The notes under the pieces are model-generated. The model was not told the origin of the DNA, did no database searches, and saw nothing but the letters and a program-made list of their open reading frames with translations. DNA of 64,000 bases, taken from assembly GCA_030141605.1 (NCBI GenBank), contig JAQGDQ010000337.1:1-64000 (forward strand), read 5' to 3'. Source of the stretch: Tubiluchus corallicola (Eukaryota > Priapulida > Priapulimorpha > Priapulimorphida > Tubiluchidae). How positions within the stretch are numbered: position 1 is the first letter of the stretch; every line of letters begins with the position of its first letter. Positions 23,401 to 38,400 of this stretch are shown in pieces. The position numbers were made by a program, and so were the translations under genes.

Positions 23401-26400
23401 TGTATAAAAATACAGAATCAATTATGCGGAGTTATTTGAGTCAATTGCCGACAGTTTTTATATGCTTTTGCATAGGAGCGGCCCGTACTAGATGTTTTTA
23501 AGACAGTTAGGCGATTGATTCTACATTACCATGAGTCTAATACAAAATACAGACAATCGGCAAATTTGGACCAATGACTCTCCGCTTTTGTTCAGGAAAC
23601 CGAGATATGAGTGTATTTGAGAAACTCCTTATGTATAGGGTAATGATGATATATGACTTCTGAAATGAATAAATGAACGCATGATTTAATAAAGATTAAT
23701 GATGAACAAACACAAGTTATGTGCATTGTCTACCGCTTCTAATAGTTCCTCTTTTTGGTTTCAGAGTTGTCACCGGAATGCAGGAACTTTCCTCCTTTGC
23801 CTCATTATGCTCGTACACACGCTGACACTGGATATGGACCTCAGGGTAGGTGGAGATACTTTAACGTTTTAGTAATTTCAACACTCGACTTAAGAAGAAA
23901 AGTCAGTTTAAAATGCTTGTTGGTGTTTGAAAAAGTAAGGCTACATGCTTCAACTAAGTTGGTCATTACAACAAGTGGCGAAAGATCAAAAATTGTTTAC
24001 CAAAAAAAAATTGCAAAGAGCTTCCGGTATTCAGAGTGAAATTGAGCACTTATAGTGACATCTGTTCAGTCTATTGTGAATTATTTAAAGCAGAAATAGC
24101 TGTCGTACTACACAGATGTGCATTGTGCAATACTAGGAGCATTTTTTACCCCACACTTCCATATTGCTCTACTTTCACTTGTTTAGGTTGCACGTTAGTT
24201 TGTGTAGATTGCCTTACTGCCAGCAAGTTATTGCAAACTCTGACAGTTTCTGCAAGTTACTGTCTGGTGTGAACATCTTGGTGAGTTACTCTCGACACTT
24301 CTTACAGTGAATAGAGAAGGGCATGTCAGCTCACTGTTGGAGAATAACTCACAGCAAGTTTTGCTCTCTAGTCTGAACACGCTTGTGAGTTACTGGGCAA
24401 GTTACTTGATGAGAAACTTGCTAGTCAGAACGCACCATAATGTTGTTCCTGTCTTGTTACAGCGAGTCCTCTTCATGCTATGGACTGTACAGATATGGTC
24501 ATAGCCCAAGTTCGTGGAAACTACAGTCGAGTCAAAGACTCTTATACAAGAGATATTTCTAGTCCAAGAGAAGACGAATTTTTTGATGGACAAGATAGTT
24601 TGACCGCTGCACTAGCTTACGAAGAAGAATGGCCAGATGGGTTCACAAGCACTTGGTTGCTGTTTAGGAAAAAGTTAGTAGGTAAGCAAATTTGGTTTGT
24701 TACACAAAACGTGGAAAATTTAATCACTATTCTTCAATTAAAATATGTAGGCACTGTTTAATAGACTCACTTTAGGATGAAAGTATTTTGACCAAATTAA
24801 CTGACTGAATCAATTAGCCGACGGATGAAGTATTACTACTATAGATATATGAGTCTTCATAACTTTAGTATGCATTGCAGTGGCTTCAAATGAATTTTAG
24901 AAACGAATCAGTGTCAAAGTTCATATATACAATTGTTTAAGTACTAATTTATATAAGCGAATTAATAAAAAATAAACATTGAAAACGAACCTTGATGTGC
25001 ACAACACTTTTACCAATGAATCACTTGGTCATTCACTGACAAACTACAAGGCTATGCTATATGCGATCACAGTTAACTTGCTTCTGTAGCCTATTCACAC
25101 TGAAAGGCGGTGTTGTTCATTTATCCAGCACGACTGCTTGATCCTGTTAAACAGTTATATTAAAACGAAGTCAGAAACAACAGATAGAAACAATTATTTT
25201 ATGTTTAGTAGATTATGTTTATATTTCTTAAACATTGAAAATAAAACCTAGACACCTAGTGCTTGAGCTGCAGTTGGTGACGACCTTGTTTCCCCTGTGA
25301 AAAGCAACGTGAACTTCAAATGCAAGTCGCTGGGCAAGTGATTAAATGTTTAGCTTCCGGAAACAACGAGGTTATTTGCAGTGCATGAGTGGGTGACAGA
25401 TTCAAATCAAAACCGCGACGCTAGCATATTAGCGCATATGATAAACGTGCTGTACCTGTTTACAAACAGGACTGTTTCTACATGTATTATAGTGCACAGA
25501 ATCAATGTAAAAGTGATAGTAGAGCAGTAAAAGCTGTCCGGTTTGCACACAAGTAAAATATTGAGTGAATTGTGTAGATTTATTTGAGTCAATTGCCGAC
25601 GGTTTTCATGTACATTTGAATAGGAGTGCCTGTTCCAGACATCGTTGAATCAATTAAGCGACTGATTCTATTAACTGTGAGTCTGTGAAATGGTGCTTAC
25701 TTGTAGTTATAGCAGTAGTAAACAGTAGTGTACACTGTAGTCATTGTATTTGTATCTTGTTGTTGTATTTCGGATAAAAAGATTAGGTATTTTATCTTAA
25801 ATGTAAAAAATGGATATTTGTAAATTTCATTTGTTAAAAATGTAAATTTAAGCTTGGAAATTGAGTTTATGCCTCAAAATGTACGGTGACAATATCTTTC
25901 AGTCACAGACCGTGCTGATCACAATATCACAGATCATCCGATGCACGTGATATGGGCCGTCGGTCAGACGTCCCAGCAATATACTCACGTGCCTAACTCC
26001 GGTTTGGAAATCATGAACTCAAGTAGGACGGACTTCTATCCCGAGGATGAACTGAAGTATCACGGAAGAGCTGATCTTCAGAGAGGAGCTCTACGAATTA
26101 ATTTTATCTGTAAGTTTATGACCGTATGCTAGTAGCGAAATTTAAAATCAATTGTAAGAAATCTTAATTATTTAAACATATTGAAAGCAGATAGACAGAA
26201 TACGTTTTTTAATGTGGCTTGTTTTCAACTTAAATTCAATAAAATACGTCAAGTTAATTCAAAATAATTTCTTTCATGTTAGCCGAGTGTTTTGATGTTA
26301 TGGTACATGCAACTTTAAAAACATTCTATGATAAATGAAAACAATCAGAAACACTATTAAAATTGAATTTTGCTAGCAATGTAACAGCTATGCAGCTTGC

Positions 26401-29400
26401 TAAAATCTGAGCTAGTTGAATGTTTTGAATTTTCATTTTACTGTAAACAGTGAATTTTAGTTTTTTTTTGTAGCTTGCTTGTTTATTTGTGGGTTCCAGA
26501 ATCTGACAATTTAAGTTTAAATAATTTTGACTGCTTAGAAAAGTGAAAACAAAGAAAAATAACAGAATGTATTGAATTGTTTTCTGAGCACGAAAATGAG
26601 ATTTTTGTTTGTCACACATTCAAAGTATAAAGGTGCTTAATCCTGGTTCCTATTTGTTAGTTATTCATAGTTTGGCAGTATTTCAGTACTTTTAAGGTAG
26701 CATATTTTCCTAGTAACTGTTTGTGGTGTGCTACATTATAATGTAATTTTTGTCTGAAATGATGTGCTTAAATAATTTTATGAAAACATTTCATTCAAAC
26801 TGTTATCTGTCACACTGCAGCTGAAGAGAGTGGTCCGTGTTACGGAAGTTATCGCTACCCTTTCACCTGTGATCCGCAGAATTACACCTGTGATTATTAT
26901 GCCTCGTGGCAGTACAGCCACGTGACAGATGATGTGCAATTTACTCTTAGAATTCGTAATCTGGGAGAAAGGTGGACTGGGATTGGCTATTCAAGAGATA
27001 GATTCATGGTAACCCTAACTTACTTGTTATCAAATTTAAATTCATATTTATTGTGAGGTTAATGTCTTTTCGTAAATTTGAGTTTATTATATTGAATCAA
27101 GTTTTAATCTTTGCTGACTTGTTTAAAACTGTAGTTTAGTTTCTTTAGTGACTTTAGTTTCTAAATGTGCATTTCACAAAACGCTTGCGCTGGAGGCATG
27201 AAACTGTGCTCTGCTAGTACGTGGTTTGAGTGGTTTTTGATGTAGATAAATTTGATGGAACCCACCTTTTCTTTCGAAATTTGACTAGACCAAATGTTTT
27301 TTTTGGGGGGGGGGATTATTTTCCATCTATTTCTGTGATTATCGATTATGCAATTGTTGTTTTTATGCTGTCTGTACAAGCATTCGAGTTTTGGTTTTAA
27401 AACAGTTGGTTTCTTCTTCTTCAATGAATCACTCGTCCAGGGACATGATTCTGCTCACCTCTCTATGCCAGGACTCCCTACATGCTGCAATGCCCCAAGT
27501 GGATTTATTTCTAAGGATCACTGCTGAAGTGTTTAAATCTTTCTGTGCAAAACCTAAGTTGGTATTGAGCAGTGGCAAGATTTATCTAAGAGTAATTAAA
27601 CAAACTCTTCATCCAAGAATTGAAAAATGTTCTCACTGGGTTAGGCTCTGGGTGTCTGTTTTGTCTATCATCTTTGTCTTTTCTCCTATGGGTTCAGATT
27701 CTATTTGACTCAAGATGCCCTTTGGTCAGTGGTCAAGGTTGTAAGCATTTATGCGGAACAAAAGTATGTAATATGTCTTTATGTTTTTAAAGCTGTTAAA
27801 TTTATTCTTATTATTCTGATGTATGTTATTGTAACGTACTTAAATTACTTATTTAATTTACTTACTTAAGATTGTCTATTTTAATTTTACTAACTGCATG
27901 GGCCATTATGGAAACATTGTTCACATGCAATTTTAATGTATCCATGTGAAAAATCAATGGGCCATTATGGAAACATTGTTTACATGCAATTTTATAATGT
28001 ATCCATGTGAAAAATCAATGGGCCATTATGGAAACATTGTTTACATGCAGTTTTAATGTATCCATGTGAAAAATCAATTTGTGTCTATCTATCCGTATTA
28101 TATATTTATTTGCAGAATTACAGCGATGCAGTGATAGCTTGGATTACTGAAGAAGACTTAGTGAGGATTGTTGACAGGTAGAGTTTTATAATTATCGTCT
28201 AACATAAACAGGCGACATATTCAGGGCCTGTATCAGCCTAAGCGAGGCCCGGGGAAGTGGGGGGTGTGAGGTCCCCTGAGGGGGAAGCGCCGGGGAGCGA
28301 GTACCACTTGGTTGGCGCCCAGAAAATTTTTGAACTGCTAGAATGCCGGAGAAGCGTTTTCGAAGAGAAAATATGGAGTATTACGGTTGTTAAAGGAAAG
28401 AACAATTGAAAGAAAAACTGCTTTGTCCTCAAGACCAGTCCTTAATACTTGTGAAATAGTCAAATCAAAAACAACATCTTTGCAATATGTAATACCGTAC
28501 TCTCACTTCCGTACAAGCCTGTGTTACAAATTCCAAAATTGAAAACAGCTGAACATCGGCACCGAGCCGAACAATGCAAATGGCGCTCGTGCGGCAAGAG
28601 AGAGAGACGAGGCAGTATGTTCCCATAAAGCAAAAAAAGTTACCTCGGCGCAAGGCCCCCCTGGAGGGTGAGGTCCCGGGGAAGTATCCCCACTCCCCCC
28701 CTTGAAATAGGGCCTGGACACATTGTTTTTAAGTATTATACATGGACGTCACTGTTCAAATGGGCAACAGCTTTTTGTTTCAATTGTTGATAATCAATTT
28801 GGAAAATAAATTTGCTTTATTAAGAGAATTATTATAAGAAAGTTTTTGGGGACCTAAGCACTAGTCAGCATTCTAGTTTTAAATGACAGGGAACATTGTA
28901 GTAATGCTCAAAATGCATTTTGGTTACTTGATGCATCTCTGCGGTTATGTTATTATTAATTTATTTATATTAGTCATTCATTTTTGCACTTACTGCGAAG
29001 TGTTACGCTCATCTGATATTTGTAGCTGTAGCTGCTTTAGCTAAATGAGTTTATAAATAAGGACACTAACTAACTTGCATAAATTACAGTTTGTATGTAT
29101 GTATTGTCTTGTGTTTTGGTTTTGGTGCAGCACAGTTCTGAGCCACCCAATGATCAACTGTTAACTGTAGCGATTATTACACTGACTGAAGTGAAACTGT
29201 ACTGGCATGCAGACGCGTAAATGTAGCTAAGTTGCCTCATGGTCACAGTATGTATATGTCCTAATAAGTTGAGCACTACTGAGCCTGGTTGTCTATGGCC
29301 ATATCACGTTGAAAACACCGGTTCTAGTCTGATCACCAAAGTTAAGCAACGTAGAGCCTGGTTAGTACTTGGATGGGTGACCGCCTAGGAATGCCAGGTG

Positions 29401-32400
29401 CTGTATGCTTGCGGGATGCCCACACTGTATCTCGACCCAAGGCGGAGGAGCTGCACAAGCAGCCAACGGCTAGAAGGCAGAGGAGGTCAAGTGACCCAAC
29501 GGCCATGTGTAGAGGAGTAAACCTTCCAAATCAGGAGTGGAGCCCCAAAGGTGGACCAGTGCAACATGCTCACTGACTCCGGCAGCTCCTGCAGCCAACC
29601 TGGTGCCAAACGTATTGCTCCGCTTTCCTTTGGGCTACACCAGGGAGGAAGAGAGGGGGTTTCTGTTGTCTGGGCAACTCAGGATTTCCATACACCTTGT
29701 CCAGGCGTGCGCACTGCCACAGTCGACGCTGCAGCTCCATGATCAATAACTGACTCTCTTGGCGCACACTCCATTGTCTTCCGAGACAGAAGGATGCCAA
29801 CAACAACTGAGCCTGCCAAATGAATGGGTAGTTATTGCTGAGAAAACTACTTGTGTGAGGTTATGTCTGCCGTACAGCCGTCAGCTGTTTCCATAATTGA
29901 AATGTATTCAAATGTGGCTATAATATTACTGGCACTTCAATATCTTACAGTTTCATCTTAGAAGCAATTAGATGCAGCAATTTACATAAATTAAGTCTGT
30001 CATTGAGTATTGGATCGCAGCTTTCAGGTTTTCCAAACTTTATAAAAGAAAAAATTAACTAACACTTTACATCTTACATATGCTTAATTGTTTCTATTTT
30101 CAGTCATATAGTAAATAATGATATCATCTTTGATGAAAGCGAGGATATATACAATATCACACGGTCTACTTATCGTAACGTCACAACGTTTACGTTTGCC
30201 CGCAAGATGGTCACTCATAACCAAGACGAGGATCAGCCATTTCGTAAAGATGGGGTATACATGTTTTACCCCGTTTCTGGTTAGTAAAAATTTTTCAGTT
30301 GTTTTTATGCTTGTTGTAACCGTGTGATTTCGGCCAGTCTGAGTAAGTTGAAAGCTGCATCTATTGAAACTTTTTTGAAAGTTTTGAAACGTCAAGCAGC
30401 AACAAGTAACAGTGTGACGCAAAAAACAAATATATAAAAAAATTTTCTTTGAAACTTTCCAAGATTAGATTATATTCTTTGATCGTGCAAGCAGGCACAT
30501 ACTCCAATTGGGCAATTTTTGCATAAAAATGAACTAGTAACTTCGCATCAGTTTTCGTTAAAAAGAGCCTGCCAAACTCACAGCCACGAATAGCAGAAGA
30601 AGGCAATTTTTCTTTACTAAAATTACAACTTGTCCTATTGTAATACAAAAGAAGTTTTTTCACCTCATCTTGAGTTTCCATGTTGTATTTACATGTTTTG
30701 CCTGCTTCTTTTCCTTAGATTTTAGACAAATTCCTCAGAAATTTGCTTCAAGGTAATAAGTGCGCACATTAAACATTGCTCATGTTTCTGATTCTGATTC
30801 TATTGTGTGCTGTGGCTTGTTATTTCCACTTCTGTTCTATCATCATCATCATCATCATAATCATCATCATCATTATCATCATCATCATCATAATCATAAT
30901 CATCATCGTCATCATCATCATCATCATCATCAACAACAACAACATCATCATCATCGTCATCATTATCATCATCTTCATCATCATCATCATCATCATCATC
31001 AACAACAACAACATCATCATCATCATCATCATCATGATTATTATTATTATTATATGTATCATATTATTATTATTATTATTATTATCAAAAAAAGAGCAAA
31101 AAGAAAACTAGTTACATTCTTGTAAATATTAATATGAGTTCTTTACATATTGAATATTTGAAAAATGATTTTGATAGAATTTAGAATTTATTATTGGCAT
31201 TTACATTATACTTTAATGACATAGATACAACATACTTTAATGACATACGTACAACAACAAAATACAAAAGTACAAAACAAAGCTACTACATTATAGCTAT
31301 AGAGTCAAAAAACACACACAAACAAATAACAAATTTACATAATTTTAGCATAGATACAGTTAGTTTGGTATGCAAGAGCATCTGGAAATGTGATCTGACG
31401 AAATTTTTGTTTCACATTTATTGATCCTATTTGTGATGCCGGAAGAAATCATGTAAGCAAAAGTGGAATTTAACAATAGAACGTCTTTTTGCTTTTTTCG
31501 ACAGGTGGAGGATTTGTAAATAAAGAAATAGGAAAGATAGGTAAACACTACCTGCCACCTGAAATCTCGTTAGACAAGGTGTGCATTGGACCTTGTGCAG
31601 GTGATGATTTAAGTTCATCTTAATCCATTTTTAAATCAATAAAATTTACTTAACATAAATTGTTGTGTGTTCTTGTGAAGATTGTAACTATATAGAATCT
31701 TTTTGCTGAAAGTTTAATGAAATATTGTGTTTTTGTATTATTTATTCTGTCTCTTTTGCAACATTTCGATTTATTGTATCATTTTTCAGATTTTTCTTAT
31801 TTTTTTGTACCCTCACCTATGCAGAACTGCGTACGAGTCTTTTTAATTAAGATACTGAAAAAAATCAAGGTTACATTTTTTGTGCTAACTATAAGTTGTT
31901 GTTGTTGTTGTTGTCGTTGCTGTTGTTGGCATTGCTGTTGTTCCTTTCCTGCCTTGCTGTGTTGCTCAAATATGCAATTTTCAGTATGAATATGCAAGTT
32001 GTGTACAGCTTAACACACCACAAACACTTGCTGCCGCAAGGATTACTATATACGTAAATCTTGTAACTTACTTATGTAATAATGCATTGTCCAGGATATA
32101 GTAGAGGAACAATCTTAATGTGGCATAATATTTTCGATGCAACAAAGATTCGGAGATTTAAAAGTTGTTTTAGATTGCTTGAGTGGCATGAAAAGAATCT
32201 AACTTGGGTTACCCTCTTCAAAATGTCAGGAATTTTGATAGGGAGAGGGGCAAAAGGTTACAGAACATTAAGAAAATTCCTCTACTAATAAGAACCACTT
32301 GACAAGGTTTTGATGTGTACGCGTCAACAAAAAAAATAACAAATTTAAATGGCATGCATGGTAAGTCTACGACAAAAACCAAGTAAGAAAAACAACTACT

Positions 32401-35400
32401 ATTTCGCTTTGTGCTATTTTTTTAATTCTTAATTAATATTATTTAGCTTTTTATATATTTAGGTGGCAGAGATCCTCCGAAGAGCCCTGATGACGGAGTT
32501 GTCCCGATCGGGGATGCACAACATAAGAAGATAACTCGACCGAATCTCGTGTGCCAGGGTACAATGTACTACCCTAGTGGCTGTAGACGGAAACAAACCG
32601 ACAACTGCGAGTATGTTATGAAGTGGAAATACAGTACGTCAATGTTAAATATCACATTTAATGTTACGACCAAGCAGAAAGACAAATGGACGGGCGTTGG
32701 TTTTTCAAACGACAAGAATATGGTAAGCGAACCTGTAAATGGCGTTCATAACATTTGAATCATAACCTGTAGATGGCGTTCATAACATTTGAATCGTAAC
32801 CTGTAGATGGCGTTCATAACATTTGAATCGTAACCTGTAGATGGCGTTCATAACATTTGAATCGTAACCTGTAGATGGCGTTCATAACATTTGAATTGTA
32901 ACCTGTAGATGGCGTTCATAACATTTGAATCGTAACCTGTAGATGGCGCTCATGACATTTGAATTGTAAGGCAGAATGAAGACACTGAAGCACGTTAAGT
33001 TCGGGAATTAGTATCAAAATTAAGGACAGACGTTTTGTTTGCTTTATTTGGTCTTTATTTGTGTGTTTACATAGCAAAATCGTCCATAAGTTGGCAATCA
33101 AGATTTTCTAGCTATTCACATATTCTGAATCTGCGTTTCTGAGGATCATTTTGATACCAAGTTCATCACTTTATGTTATTTCTAAGCTGAGATAATCCAC
33201 GTTGAAGATGACGCTACGCACTGAAAAACATAATCTTGAGAAAATCGCTGTTAAAATTAGCCATTGTTTTTTGTTGCGTTTCTACAAAACGCTTAGCAAC
33301 CACACACATGTTAGTTGCTACGGACTTGTACAAGAGCACATTTAAGTTATGTTTAAATCCAGTAGATGGCTCATCCTGGTGAAGAGAGCTGGGCTTGGCA
33401 ACAGAAAAAACCGGAAACAAAATGACAGCTTCCACAAGCTATTATCGGAGTTTAAAAATAGGAGTTTTTTACGATTGCAGTTTCTAGACAGAAAAGTGGA
33501 TAAGGAGTTGTAAAATTAAATTTCTTGTGTTTTTAGAACACTTTCTTGATAATTTGATGCTAGAATATAAAAGTCCAATATATTTAGGTGTTGGTTTTTA
33601 TGAAATACCCAAAATTGGCATTTGACCAAATTTTTGGCACATTCACTTTGAAGCATCATAATGAGCTTTATTTATGCCGACTTTATGGTTGGTTTTGGTG
33701 TGCAAGCACACATTTAGTCAATTACAAATTCTCTGTATTAGCAAGAATAAGCGGAGATTGCAATTTTAGTCAGATCATGTGCTATAAAGTTAAGGAGAGA
33801 GCGCTTTTTACCTTTTTTAAACAAAGACAAGTGTGAGAGACAAGTTTTTAGTAAAAGTGAAGAAACGTAGTATTTTTGCAGTTTTCTTTCGCGCCATTCG
33901 TGATTTCATGTAACGTTTATTTAAATTATGTAACACTTATTTAAAAATATATGAGGTAACGTTATTTAAATTGGGTTGCTATAACAGTTACAAAAGAATC
34001 CTGTTTGTCATGAAATTCTTCCTCTAAACAATGTCTTGTTTTGTCTAAGCACTCATGATTCAAAACAGAAATGATTCTAGGTTATATTTAGACAACTGTG
34101 TGTTTCATACAAATTAGTAAAAGAATCATATCTTGTGTTTCGTTATGGAGGTGGTAATTCCCTTTATTTTGTTTTTCTGTGTTACTGATGTTGTATTTAA
34201 TCTTCTGCAGATTGAAAGTGATGCTATAATTGGCTATGCCTACGATGATGATGATGGCATCACTCACTTTAATATTACAAACAGGTACTGTGGCCAATTT
34301 GTTTTTTTTATTATCCATTCGTTCCGCTTCGCGTATGTCGCTTACCAGATTTCGTCTGCAATCACATCGTCTCTGTGTGGAAACGGCGGTGAAGAAGTGA
34401 AGAGTGTCACACTAGGTTGTGTACATGTGGCCAAGGCAGTGAAGTAGTGAAGAGTGTCACACTAGGTTGTGTACATGCGGCCAAGGCAGTGAAGTAGTGA
34501 AGAGTGTCACACTAGGTTGTGTACATGTGGCCAAGGCAGTGAAGTAGTGAAGAGTGTCACACTAGGTTGTGTACATGTGGCCAAGGCAGTGAAGTAGTGA
34601 AGAGTGTCACACTAGGTTGTGTACATGTGGCCAAGACATTCACACTGAACTTGCACGTATTACAAAATTGTCCGATAGATAGTTATACTTACATTAACTT
34701 TCATGATGTAAATTCATTTTTTTAAACTAATGAATCTCATAAAAATTGTGCCAGAATATTAACTGAATATGATTAAGATTAATGTTGCAATCACTTTGTT
34801 GTTTTAATTAAGAAGGTTGAATGACGTGTAGTATTTTGTCATGGACAAAGTAGAAAATTAAAATGTTTACCCCATTTGTTGTAAATAAAAATATTTTTTG
34901 TCAATAAAACTACATCAACATACATATACATGTCTTAGTAACTTTACTTAAAATTAAATTTTAAATTTCAGTTTTGGCACTAAAAGTGAAATTTTCTAAA
35001 ATTTCTTGCACAGAACTATTTTTCTTGCACAGCTGGTATATTGTTCGACAGTTTTAACTGGTTTTTAAGCGGGCAAAAACAATGAGTTAAAATACTTTAG
35101 CAGTTAAAAATAGTTAGTAAGTTTAATGGGTTGGCGAATTTTTATTGCCACTTACCAACAAAGTAACTCTTGTTTCATACCTTGTGGCAGGTATATCAGG
35201 AATGAACATTAGTTACTTAAACTTATTTACACATTTATTATAAAGTTTTATAAATATTACAAATTAAAATGTTTGAAATCCGATGCAGGTGGATCAGCAA
35301 TAAAACTCAGTCTCCATCAATTGATGCGAATCAGTCGACTATTTACGATGTTGGTGGCAGTCGAAATGACAAGTTTTTGCGAATTTGGGTGAGTGAATGT

Positions 35401-38400
35401 TTTCCTCAGCTACAAAGACTCCAATTTTATTTTTTTAATGTTTATTTACTATAATGTCATAAAATTCATGCTAATGAAAAAAGAAAAGAGTCATTAAGCT
35501 TGAAAAGTTATTTGGTGGACCTACATAGAACTATAACTGTGCAGGAAAAAATTTTGGAAAAATGAGAAATCTAGAGTAGGTTGTAATAGGCACAAATAGG
35601 TAATTCAGAGATATTTACAGTGTAGAAAGCATTATTGTTTATTGAAACTGTAAATCCAGTGCTGGTAAATATAGTCAACACTCACCAATCAAGTTTGCAA
35701 ACAACACAGAAAACAGCTTTCTTATCTATGCTGCTAAGTGACTATAATATTTTTAGTTTACAAGAGATCTAGATTCCGGTTCCGAGGATGACTTGCCGTT
35801 TGGGGAGGACTATTGCTATTACGTCTTCATCCCTTACGAAGGAGGTTCTTTCAACAAGGAAACGGGTGAAATTCGTAAGCACAAGAGGAAGCCAATTCCA
35901 ACAGCAGAGAAAGTGTGCTTCACTACCTGCCCTGGTGAGTTGGTGACATGAATTAAGACTGTTTATTTTATTAATGACCAAATTTATTTTCTTTCTACTA
36001 ACAATGAAACCTGCTTTGTAAATTGTGGAAGGAAGGCAGTCAAAGATTGAGTGATGGTGTTTGCTGTTTTTCTATTTCACATTTGGTATTTAATTGGTGT
36101 TTGAAACTAAGTAACTCACTTGATCTTTAGAGCAGCATATTTTGGAAATTACTAATTGTGCTTGCTTATGAGTATACTCTCTAGTTATTTCTTGTAGCAT
36201 TTGCAAACTTTTTTTCTGATTACTTACTTTACTGCACAATTTAATCTAATGTCTTCTATCACACAATAGTGTTTCTCTAGCTATCTTTACTTGTCGCTTT
36301 GTCTGTAGTTTCAATGTTTGTTTTTTCGTATTCGTTTCCCTTCATATCCGAGGAACTTTACACACGTATACTGACTTCTTAGGCACCCCACTTACACACT
36401 TGATTTTTAAGACTTTAATATTGTTATACATTGTTGTTACATGTACGTAATATGTGGATCTAATAAAACTGTAAAACTGTAGCATGTTACAACTGGAAAA
36501 CTAAAACTGACGTAGTAATATGTTTGCAAACTGACATTTCTTTTATAGTTTAGACTAAAATATGGTTGTTTCTATTTATAGAAATGTTAAACGAAAATAA
36601 AGTATGCTCTAAAATATTAAATATTGCAACAGTTTTTTAAAATCAAAATTAGATTAAAAATAATTTCGGATAGTCCAATATTGTTAAACTTTCAAAGCTA
36701 TTCCCGGCTCGGCAAATCTACTAAGACTGGCAGGGGCGCTTTTTTGTCACATTCGCTTAGCTGACAAATAGGTGCGGTACCATGATAAACATGATCATGA
36801 ACTGCATTGTTCGTCTGTGACGTGCAGCTCATTTTCGTGACCTCACATCAGCGTCTTGTAGCAATCTTCGCTTAAGTAAATGTGCTCGACTGTGCAGAGA
36901 AGATGCCTACTATTGTACAAACTGTGGTTAGTTTGTGATGCAAGCGATAGCTGTGTTCTCGGTTGCCTTTAATTAACTTTCCAAGTTAATTATTCAAATA
37001 TTAGCAATAATTGCTAACTTTTATAGGCAAGAAAATTTATATTTTGGACAGTAAATTAAAATGAGATTGAGTCTAATCAATAGTCCGGTTTTCTTTAAAT
37101 TAATGCCGTAAAGTGCTTGTAATTCTATTTTATGATTGTAGAGGACACTACTACCACTACCATATTGCCGATCAGCACGACTACAGTTTTTGAACCTACA
37201 AGTGCTGCCCCCACTGCACCTTCAACAACGTGGCCTACGGATGCGCAGTACGACGTTGGATTTAAGTTAGACCAAGCGTGGGATGAGTCGTTAGCAGACG
37301 AAACCAGTCAGGTTTTCAAGAGTTTAAAGAAAGAAGTTGAACAGACTGTGAGTTGTGTGGTTTAAACTTATGGTATTTATTCGAGTATAACGCGCACACG
37401 TGTGTAGCGCGCACCCCTAATTTTCGATTAAAAATTGGTATAAAATTTTGTTTCAGTTTTTCTCGGCTGAGACCAACGCATTGTAAGTGACAAACTTTGT
37501 TGAACACGTGCGGCCATGATAAAAATCATTTATTGACAACGTAAAGTATACTATGAACACCCCGAAAAAAGACTTTTTTCTGAGTCTGAGTCCCACAGCA
37601 GGTCGGCATATATTATTGATTATTTCCTTAGCTACGCCTCGCCTCTGCAGTGAGTGTTGCGCATGAGCCATTGAGAATTATTAATCGTCCATGCAAGTGC
37701 TTTGGATACTGTTACTAAAAATAGACCATAGGCGTTTTGTGGGTCAGCGATATCTTCGACTAATGAGTCATTGCACAAATAATATATTGATACATCTAAG
37801 TGTGTCACCCCAGCTCTCGTTTATAACGCGCACCCAAACTTTGTTTTCTTTTTTAGGTAGAAAATTTTGCGCGTTGTACTCGAATAAATACGGTATGTGG
37901 TTTTATTGCATGTGAATTGTAAAACTAAAGTGTGAAATTATACTGACTACATGAATTCGAGCAAATTGCTTATAACTGAAAATTGAAAAGCCGAGACTTC
38001 ACGGAGTTTAAGTGAAACATTAATACTTTGCTAAGGTTGAAAAATTTTTCATACTCTCTCATAACTCCTTTGCTAAAAATAATTTGTTTGCCAAGTGACT
38101 TGCTTAAAATGTTTCATTGATTTTCTGAAACAGAACAACAGCAGGTGATCTGTATAGATTTGGAGATGTTCATTGGTCAGAAAGTAAACGTAACATAACC
38201 ATATTTGGCTTGTGAACTTTCTTCACAAGATAAAGTTTTTTCTGCCCGAATGCAATCAATGTCTCCACTAATCAATTTGAAGATGGCAATTGCTTACTTG
38301 GTCATTGTTCTGTTCTGTTGCAAGCTTAGGTATTTTGCAATGTTGTGCAGAATTGTAGATACTTTTTGTTTGTTGTAGGTTGTATAGCAAAATGTCTTGT

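Noticed and set aside
27391-27708. Plus-strand 105-codon frame in the intron after DOMON exon 12
   Set aside because: No recognisable domain, no matching splice sites in the DOMON gene frame, and neighbouring exons join in phase without it.
29291-29410. Functional standalone 5S rRNA gene
   Set aside because: No T-run terminator, several substitutions, and the target duplication encloses a much longer unit, so a SINE head is more likely.
29373-29806. Several overlapping 60-80 codon frames in a GC-rich patch
   Set aside because: They lie in the body of the 5S-headed SINE, overlap on both strands and show no domain.
30760-31125. Poly-His, poly-Ile and poly-Met frames
   Set aside because: Translations of a CAT/CAA trinucleotide microsatellite.
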